Source of the DNA: Candidatus Eiseniibacteriota bacterium
Lineage (GTDB): Bacteria; Eisenbacteria; RBG-16-71-46; CAIMUX01
Length of the DNA: 64,000 nucleotides
Direction: 5' to 3'
Assembly (NCBI GenBank): GCA_016712505.1
Contig: JADJQY010000008.1
Location: forward strand, 372,001-436,000
The notes beneath the pieces were generated by a model. It was not told where the DNA came from. It did not search any database and saw only the letters and a program-made list of their open reading frames with translations. Positions 58,840 to 64,000 of this stretch are shown one piece after another. Position 1 is the stretch's first letter, and the number at the start of each line of letters is the position of its first letter. The translations under genes and the position numbers were made by a program.

Positions 58840-60849
58840 TCAACGTAGCAGGACCACCAGCTGTCGGGTCTGCGCCTCCCCCTCGACCCAGAGTTGGTAG
58901 AAGTAGACCCCGCTCTGGAGCGGCTCCCCGCGTTCGCCGGTGCCGTCCCAGCTCACGGCGTAGAGTCCAGGGGGCATCGAGGTGGAGATCAGGCTCCGTA
59001 CCCTCCGGCCCCGGACATCGACCACTTCCAGGCGGATCGGCGCGGTGCGCCGGAGGACGAAGCTGATCGTCTTCTTCGGGTCGAACTGCCCGGCGATCCC
59101 TTCCGGAAGGGCGAGGGGTTCGAAACCCGGGGTCGGATTGGGATTCGGCTCCGGACCGACCAGCGGCGGAGGGGTGTGATCGGGCAGGGCCCGCGGCGCA
59201 GTCGCCTCGCTCGGACTTCGCCCCGAGCGCGGCCAGGCGAGCATGGCGGGCTGGGCCAGCCCCTCGCTGCCGAAGACCAGCACCTGGGGCCGGCCGCCCA
59301 CTGCAACGGCGATGTCGGTGCGACCATCATTGTCGAAGTCGTGTGCCGACAGCCCGCCCGAGAAACCGTCACACGACCCGAGCGCGAAGGGAAAGCCGCG
59401 CAGCGAGCGTCCTGATCCGTCGAGCGCCACCAGGCTGGCCCCCGCCCCGTAGTCGGCGTGACCGGCCAGAGCGAGGATCTCGAGTCCGGGGCGTCCATCG
59501 AGGTCGACCACGATCGGGCCGGTGTCGAACGAGAGTCCCTCGAAGCTGCGAGGGAAGCCGGAGAGGACGCGACCGCGTGCATCGAAGGCGGTGATTGCCC
59601 CCGCCCCGCCGATTCCGGCGACGATGACTTCCAGACCCGGGGCCGAGGTCAGGTCGGCCACCACCGCGCCGCCGTTTACCGGCGCGGAGAGCTCGATCGG
59701 CCAGCCGGGGTAGGGCGTGCCGTCTGCGCGCAGAACCAGCAGTCGTGCCGGGCCGGGGAACCCGCGATCGGTGGCGAGCAGGATCTCGATCACCCCATCA
59801 TCGTCCAGATCGGCGGCGGTCACCCGTCCGAATCCGGCCCGCGGAGCTCCCTCCAGCCGAAGCGGCCAGCGTGGCCAGGCGCGGCCGCCCGCGCCGTAGA
59901 GCGAGAGCCTGCCGTCGTTGGTCGCCGAGAGGCACTCGAATCGTCCATCCCCTTCGAAGTCGCAAAGGGTCGGGGGGGCGTAGGCCGCGGCAGGGTTCCA
60001 ATCGAGCAGGGACGATTCGGCGCGCAGCGGCCAGCCGTCAATGGTGCGGCCACGGCCGTCGACCAGCAACAGCGTGCCGAGCGTACCGGCGATCGCGATC
60101 ACCGGCCGGCCCGCGGCGTCGGTCGCGACGCTCGGGGCACTCCAGAACTCCTCGCCCGGTGCCCCGACGTCGATGCAGACCGGCCACCCCGGCGGCTCCT
60201 GAGCGCCGCTGGCGCGAAAGGCATGGATAATGCCGGGCGCGGTGGCCACCAGAAGTTCCGCCGATCCGTCACGATCGACATCGGCGATCGTGGGTCCATC
60301 CCAGACCGGAGTCTCGAGCATCACCGGCCAGCCGGACAGCGGGCTGCCATCCGATTCCACCGCGTGCACCTCGCCGCTTTCCAGCGCAAAGAGCAGGTCG
60401 ATCCGCCCATCGCCGTTCAGGTCATGGAAGAGGGGCGCGCCCGCGGGACTCGCGCTCAGGCTCTGCGGCCAACCCGGGCGCCGGGCGAAAACTGCGGGAA
60501 GAGCATCATCACCGCCCGGTGTCTCCGCCGGGTCGGTTCCGGCAAAGATCGACTCCAGGCCGAGCCGCGGGAGACGGGCCAGCAGGCGGGCCGTGTTTGC
60601 CTCGTAGAGGTAGACGCCCTCCGGCCGATCGATCAGCCGGAACCGCTCGTTGCTCAACGCGTCGCTTTCCAGCGGCACCGGGACGTCGAGTGGGAGGGTG
60701 ATCCGCGCCGCGGCCGCACTGGTTGCGATCGTCAGCGAGAGGCTGATGGCGCTGGCGAGACGACACGCGAGGCGAGGGACGCTCGCGGGGGAGACGGGAA
60801 ACGGCCGGTCCGTGCTGCCCTGCCGTCGATTGGACCTCGTTTGGATCAG
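58840..60849 (-). CDS. Secreted VCBS/FG-GAP repeat protein with C-terminal FlgD-like Ig domain
   Basis: About 669 residues: signal peptide (ASAISLSLTIATSAAAA), then six or seven FG-GAP/VCBS beta-propeller blades (HDLNGDGRIDLLFAL, CDFEGDGRFECLSA, ADLDDDGVIEILLA, HDFDNDGRTDIAVAV: calcium-type DxDxDG loops), a Pro-rich linker and a terminal FlgD-like Ig/sorting domain (LEVVDVRGRRVRSL, GVYFYQLWV). The start is uncertain: no ATG, GTG or TTG lies between the signal peptide and 60978, where ATG would overlap the divergent gene; CTG 60849 has GGAGGG five bases upstream. Confidence 0.8.
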   Translation of the reverse strand: MIQTRSNRRQGSTDRPFPVSPASVPRLACRLASAISLSLTIATSAAAARITLPLDVPVPLESDALSNERFRLIDRPEGVYLYEANTARLLARLPRLGLESIFAGTDPAETPGGDDALPAVFARRPGWPQSLSASPAGAPLFHDLNGDGRIDLLFALESGEVHAVESDGSPLSGWPVMLETPVWDGPTIADVDRDGSAELLVATAPGIIHAFRASGAQEPPGWPVCIDVGAPGEEFWSAPSVATDAAGRPVIAIAGTLGTLLLVDGRGRTIDGWPLRAESSLLDWNPAAAYAPPTLCDFEGDGRFECLSATNDGRLSLYGAGGRAWPRWPLRLEGAPRAGFGRVTAADLDDDGVIEILLATDRGFPGPARLLVLRADGTPYPGWPIELSAPVNGGAVVADLTSAPGLEVIVAGIGGAGAITAFDARGRVLSGFPRSFEGLSFDTGPIVVDLDGRPGLEILALAGHADYGAGASLVALDGSGRSLRGFPFALGSCDGFSGGLSAHDFDNDGRTDIAVAVGGRPQVLVFGSEGLAQPAMLAWPRSGRSPSEATAPRALPDHTPPPLVGPEPNPNPTPGFEPLALPEGIAGQFDPKKTISFVLRRTAPIRLEVVDVRGRRVRSLISTSMPPGLYAVSWDGTGERGEPLQSGVYFYQLWVEGEAQTRQLVVLLR

Positions 60850-60971
60850 CCTGTCCCTCCGATGCGGCAGCTTAACACGAGCCGGGAACGCTCCATCGAC
60901 GCAATGTATTGAACGATTCCCTCCAGGGGAGCACAATCCACCGGCCAGCCGGGGGCGCCCAAGGAGAAGCC
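60850..60971. other. Divergent intergenic region, 122 bases
   Basis: Contains the GGAGGG ribosome site (minus, 60860-60855) and the plus-strand AAGGAG for 60972. Candidate -10 elements (minus TACATT near 60905) lack a convincing -35. Confidence 0.4.
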
Positions 60972-62099
60972 ATGCCATCACGCTCAATCCGCGCCCGGAT
61001 CCGGCGTGTCGCCTCGTCGATCGGGTCGTGCCTCGCTCTTCTCTCGATTTTTGGCTGCTCCGAGGACCCGGAGGATGGGGCGGAGCCCGCGAGGGCCTTT
61101 CTCGGCGTGAACGCGAACCGTCGCGCATCCGAGCCGCTTCTCGCCGAGGCGTACCGCGAGATCGCGCAGGGCAGTTTCGCCATCTCCGGCTGCGCGATTT
61201 CCTGGGGCGAGATCGAGCGCCGGGCGGGGAACGAAAACTGGGAGTCGCTCGATCTCCACGGACGGGAGGCGCGGGAGGATGCCCTGCCCCTCGCCATCAC
61301 CATCCTCCTGCTCGACAATCAGGCGCGCGGCAGCACGCCGGACGACACCGGTCCGTACTGGATCGAGGATGCGTTCTACCGCCAGAGAGTCGCTCGCTTC
61401 GCGAGGCGGGTCGCCACGCGCTTTCCCGGCGTCTGTCGCTACCTCTGGATCGGCCGCGAGGTCGATGCCTACTTCGCGCAGAACTCCTCCGAGGTCGATG
61501 ACTGGATCACGCTGGTGAACACCTGCCGGGACAGCGTCCGTGCGGCCGATCCGGCGATCGAGGTGGGCACGATCGTCAGCTACTCCGAAGCTCTTCTCGC
61601 GGGGCGGTTGGACCTCTGTGACCGACTGACGGCCGCCGGCTCCGTCGTCGGTTTGACCGTCTACGGGCGCGATCTCGACTATGCCCAGACGCACGATCCG
61701 GACGGCTCGGTGGCGCGGATCGAGGCCGCGGTAGGTCGCTTCTCCATCCGTCCGCTGGTGCTCACCGAGGTCGGGTTTCCCGCGGCCCGCAGTGACGCGT
61801 CGAATCAGGAGCGGTTCGTCCGCGGCCTCACCGGACTGCTCGAGACTCCGCCCGCACACCTGCGCGGCGCTCTCTGGTCCTCTCTGCACGATTTCGCCCC
61901 GGAGGTCGCGGCGGGGCGGGCGCAGCAGCTCTACGCCGGGGAGCCGACCCGCGCGGCCAACTACGAGGCACAGCTACGCAGCTTGGGGCTCCTCAACGTC
62001 GATGGGTCGCTCCGTTCGAGCTTTCTCGCGGCGCAGGACTGGAACGCGACGGCCGACGCCACCCGACGGGGCGTTGTCACCAGGGTCCTCATCCCGTAG
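60972..62099 (+). CDS. Lipoprotein, possible TIM-barrel glycosidase-like
   Basis: A 375-residue protein from ATG 60972 after AAGGAG, with lipobox ALLSIFGC (Cys about residue 28). The mature part suggests a (beta/alpha)8 fold: SFAISGCAISWGEIERRAG, RYLWIGREVDAYF (Glu near 170 as a possible acid/base), LVLTEVGFPAARSD (Glu as a possible nucleophile). Arrangement resembles GH53/GH39-like glycosidases, but I cannot name a family. It lies alone between the VCBS gene and aceE. Confidence 0.65.
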   Translation: MPSRSIRARIRRVASSIGSCLALLSIFGCSEDPEDGAEPARAFLGVNANRRASEPLLAEAYREIAQGSFAISGCAISWGEIERRAGNENWESLDLHGREAREDALPLAITILLLDNQARGSTPDDTGPYWIEDAFYRQRVARFARRVATRFPGVCRYLWIGREVDAYFAQNSSEVDDWITLVNTCRDSVRAADPAIEVGTIVSYSEALLAGRLDLCDRLTAAGSVVGLTVYGRDLDYAQTHDPDGSVARIEAAVGRFSIRPLVLTEVGFPAARSDASNQERFVRGLTGLLETPPAHLRGALWSSLHDFAPEVAAGRAQQLYAGEPTRAANYEAQLRSLGLLNVDGSLRSSFLAAQDWNATADATRRGVVTRVLIP

Positions 62100-62177
62100 G
62101 CTGCTCCGATGCATCCGGGGGGCCGTATGGCCCGGCTCCGGCGCGAGGTTCCATTTCTAGCGGCAAGGAAAGGCACG

Positions 62178-64000
62178 ATGATCTTCGAGCAGTTCAAACA
62201 GCAGCTTCCGGACCTCGACCCGGGCGAGACGACCGAGTGGGTCGAGGCGCTGGACGGGGTGGTGGAGCGCGACGGACGCGCCCGCGCGCAGTTCTTGCTC
62301 TATCGCCTGCTCAAGCGGGCCCGGATGCTCAACGTCGGCCTTCCTCCGACCGTGCAAAGCCGCTACATCAACACCATCAGTCCCGAGCAGGAGCCGCCGT
62401 TTCCCGGCGACGAGGAGATCGAACGACGTATCCGCCGCCTGATCCGCTGGAACGCGGCGGTGATGGTGCACCGGGCGAACCGGGAGCACCCCGGGATCGG
62501 CGGGCATCTCTCCACGTATGCTTCGAGCGCGAGCCTCTACGAAGTCGGCTTCAACCACTTCTTTCGGGGCAAGGACGGGGATCAAGTCGGCGACCAGATC
62601 TTCTTCCAGGGACACGCCGCGCCCGGTATCTACGCCCGCGCGTTTCTCGAGGGGCGTCTCGAGGAAGGCCACCTGGAGTCGTTCCGCCGGGAGGTGCTCG
62701 GCCAGGGGCTCTCGAGCTATCCGCACCCGCGCCTGATGCCCGAACTGTGGGAGTTTCCTACCGTTTCGATGGGAATCGGCCCGATCACCGCGATCTACCA
62801 GGCACGCTTCAATCGCTATCTCCACAACCGCGGCCTGGCCGACACCTCGCGCCGTCGGGTCTGGTGCTTCGTCGGCGACGGAGAGTCGGATGAGCCGGAG
62901 GCGCTCGGCGCGCTCTCCCTTGCGGCGCGTGAGGGGCTCGACAACCTCATCTTCGTGGTCAACTGCAACCTGCAGCGCCTGGACGGACCGGTGCGCGGCA
63001 ATGGAAAGATCATCCAGGAACTGGAATCGGTCTTCCGCGGGGCCGGTTGGAACGTGGTCAAGGTGGTCTGGGGACGGGAGTGGGACGATCTCCTGGTGCG
63101 GGACGAGCACGGCCTGCTCCTGCAGAAGATGAGCGAGACCCTGGACGGTGACTTCCAGCGCTTCTCGGTCGAGAGCGGCGCCTACATCCGGGAGAACTTC
63201 TTCGGGCCCGACCCGCGGCTCAAGAAGCTGGTCGAGCACCTCTCGGACGACGAGCTGAAGCGCCTGCGCCGCGGCGGTCACGACTACCGGAAGGTGTACG
63301 CCGCGTATCAGGTGGCGACCGAGCGGACCGGCGTACCGACGGTGATCCTGGCCAAGACGGTCAAGGGGTGGACGCTGGGCAAGAGCTTCGAGGCCTCGAA
63401 TCCGACCCACCAGATGAAGAAGCTGTCGGAAGAGGAACTGCGCGCCTTCCGGGACCGGCTGGAGTTGCCCATCCCCGACGACAAGCTCAAGGATCCGCCC
63501 TACTACCATCCGGGGGCGAAAAGCCGCGAGATCGAGTACATGCTGGAACGGCGGACCGCGCTCGGCGGCTGCGTGCCCAAGCGGGCGGTTCGGCCGGTGC
63601 CGGTGTCGCTGCCGCAAGCGGATCTCTACGAGGAGTTCCGGGGTGGGACCGCCGGCTCCCCGCCCGTCTCGACCACCATGGCCTTCGTCCGTCTGCTGCG
63701 AAAGCTGCTCAAGGATCCGAAGCTCGGTCCGCGGGTGGTCCCGATCATCCCGGACGAGGCGCGCACCTTCGGCATGGAGTCGCTCTTCCGCGAGTTCAAG
63801 ATCTACGCGGCCCAGGGACAGCACTACAAGCCGGTCGACGCCGAGTATCTGCTCTCGTACGCCGAGGCGAAGGACGGCCAGATCCTCGAGGAGGGAATCA
63901 CCGAGGCCGGCTCGATGGCCTCCTTTACCGCGGCAGGCACCGCCTATGCGAGCCACCGCGAGCCGATGATCCCGTTCTTCATCTTCTACTCGATGTTCGG
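62178..64000 (+). CDS. aceE: Pyruvate dehydrogenase E1 (homodimeric AceE), 3' truncated by the window
   Basis: The frame is open to the last base. AceE decarboxylates pyruvate with thiamine diphosphate for the pyruvate dehydrogenase complex. Signatures: GIGGHLSTYASSASLYEVGFNHFF, GHAAPGIYARAFLEG, the TPP motif VGDGESDEPEALG...NCNLQRLDGPVRGNGKI, AKTVKGWTLG and IIPDEARTFGMESLF. About 607 of some 890 residues are visible. ATG 62178 follows AAGGAAAGG; an in-frame ATG at 62109 adds residues without similarity. Its E2/E3 partners would be expected downstream. Confidence 0.96.
   Translation, partial: MIFEQFKQQLPDLDPGETTEWVEALDGVVERDGRARAQFLLYRLLKRARMLNVGLPPTVQSRYINTISPEQEPPFPGDEEIERRIRRLIRWNAAVMVHRANREHPGIGGHLSTYASSASLYEVGFNHFFRGKDGDQVGDQIFFQGHAAPGIYARAFLEGRLEEGHLESFRREVLGQGLSSYPHPRLMPELWEFPTVSMGIGPITAIYQARFNRYLHNRGLADTSRRRVWCFVGDGESDEPEALGALSLAAREGLDNLIFVVNCNLQRLDGPVRGNGKIIQELESVFRGAGWNVVKVVWGREWDDLLVRDEHGLLLQKMSETLDGDFQRFSVESGAYIRENFFGPDPRLKKLVEHLSDDELKRLRRGGHDYRKVYAAYQVATERTGVPTVILAKTVKGWTLGKSFEASNPTHQMKKLSEEELRAFRDRLELPIPDDKLKDPPYYHPGAKSREIEYMLERRTALGGCVPKRAVRPVPVSLPQADLYEEFRGGTAGSPPVSTTMAFVRLLRKLLKDPKLGPRVVPIIPDEARTFGMESLFREFKIYAAQGQHYKPVDAEYLLSYAEAKDGQILEEGITEAGSMASFTAAGTAYASHREPMIPFFIFYSMF

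Noticed and set aside
59458..60912. 484-residue plus-strand open frame opposite the VCBS protein
   Set aside because: Minus-strand FG-GAP repeats and FlgD-like Ig domain are clear; the plus frame is shadow.
62157..63956. 599-residue minus-strand open frame opposite aceE
   Set aside because: AceE motifs on the plus strand are continuous to the window end; the minus frame is a shadow.

Overview
The window is a G+C-rich chromosomal segment from a diderm, flagellated bacterium. Diderm markers are the L- and P-ring proteins FlgH and FlgI, a Wza-type SLBB export protein, a Wzz/O-antigen-ligase set, and a MurE with the DNPR motif of meso-diaminopimelate-adding enzymes. Long TPR proteins, an MglA-like GTPase, DNRLRE-type lipoproteins and a VCBS protein ending in a FlgD-like Ig domain suggest an FCB-adjacent or candidate phylum (Eisenbacteria/Krumholzibacteria-like). 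That placement is inference. I found no rRNA, tRNA, CRISPR array, insertion sequence or prophage.

Layout. (1) 1-15945: division and cell wall (dcw) cluster, ftsI (5' end outside), murE-murF fusion, mraY, murD, ftsW, murG, murC, ftsQ, ftsA, ftsZ, mostly with 1-8 base overlaps. ftsA and ftsZ are separated by a 548-base leader carrying a tandem repeat. (2) 16109-24922: TPR protein, rpmB (minus), recG, MglA-like GTPase, TPR protein, trpA, uppP. (3) 24923-27908: minus-strand PDZ/membrane/GAF/SpoIIE phosphatase and a possible 19-residue peptide. (4) 28077-47723: flagellar block, flgF-G-A-H-I-J, flgN-K-L, fliW, csrA, a multi-pass putative GT-C transferase, flagellin, fliS, fliD, flaG, a small helical protein, flgM, a PilZ protein, and an NtrB/NtrC-like pair with GAFTGA. 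(5) 47839-54524: type II/IV pilin-like protein, nitrilase-family amidohydrolase, and a small polysaccharide cassette (Wzz, ligase, GT4, SLBB exporter). (6) 54871-62099: lipoproteins, an outer-membrane barrel, an HPt protein and a VCBS surface protein. (7) 62178 onward: aceE, running off the end.

How it fits together. dcw genes feed lipid II synthesis (MurC/D/E/F, MraY, MurG) into FtsW/FtsI at the FtsZ ring, and UppP recycles the undecaprenyl carrier. The flagellar block reads as a checkpoint cascade: an NtrC-type activator for sigma54-like sites, FlgM against sigma28, and FliW-CsrA on flagellin translation. Three CTAAAG-type sigma28-like sites, and a fourth weaker one, lie upstream of flagellin, flgN, the pilin-like gene and the 19-residue ORF.

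Caution on quality. Four genes are frame-broken: the MurF half (about 70 residues missing), fliD (G5 run), the nitrilase-family gene (G7 run) and the outer-membrane barrel. So many in 64 kb, one in an essential function, suggests sequence or assembly errors at least in part. Promoter and operator calls are by-eye matches without experimental support.
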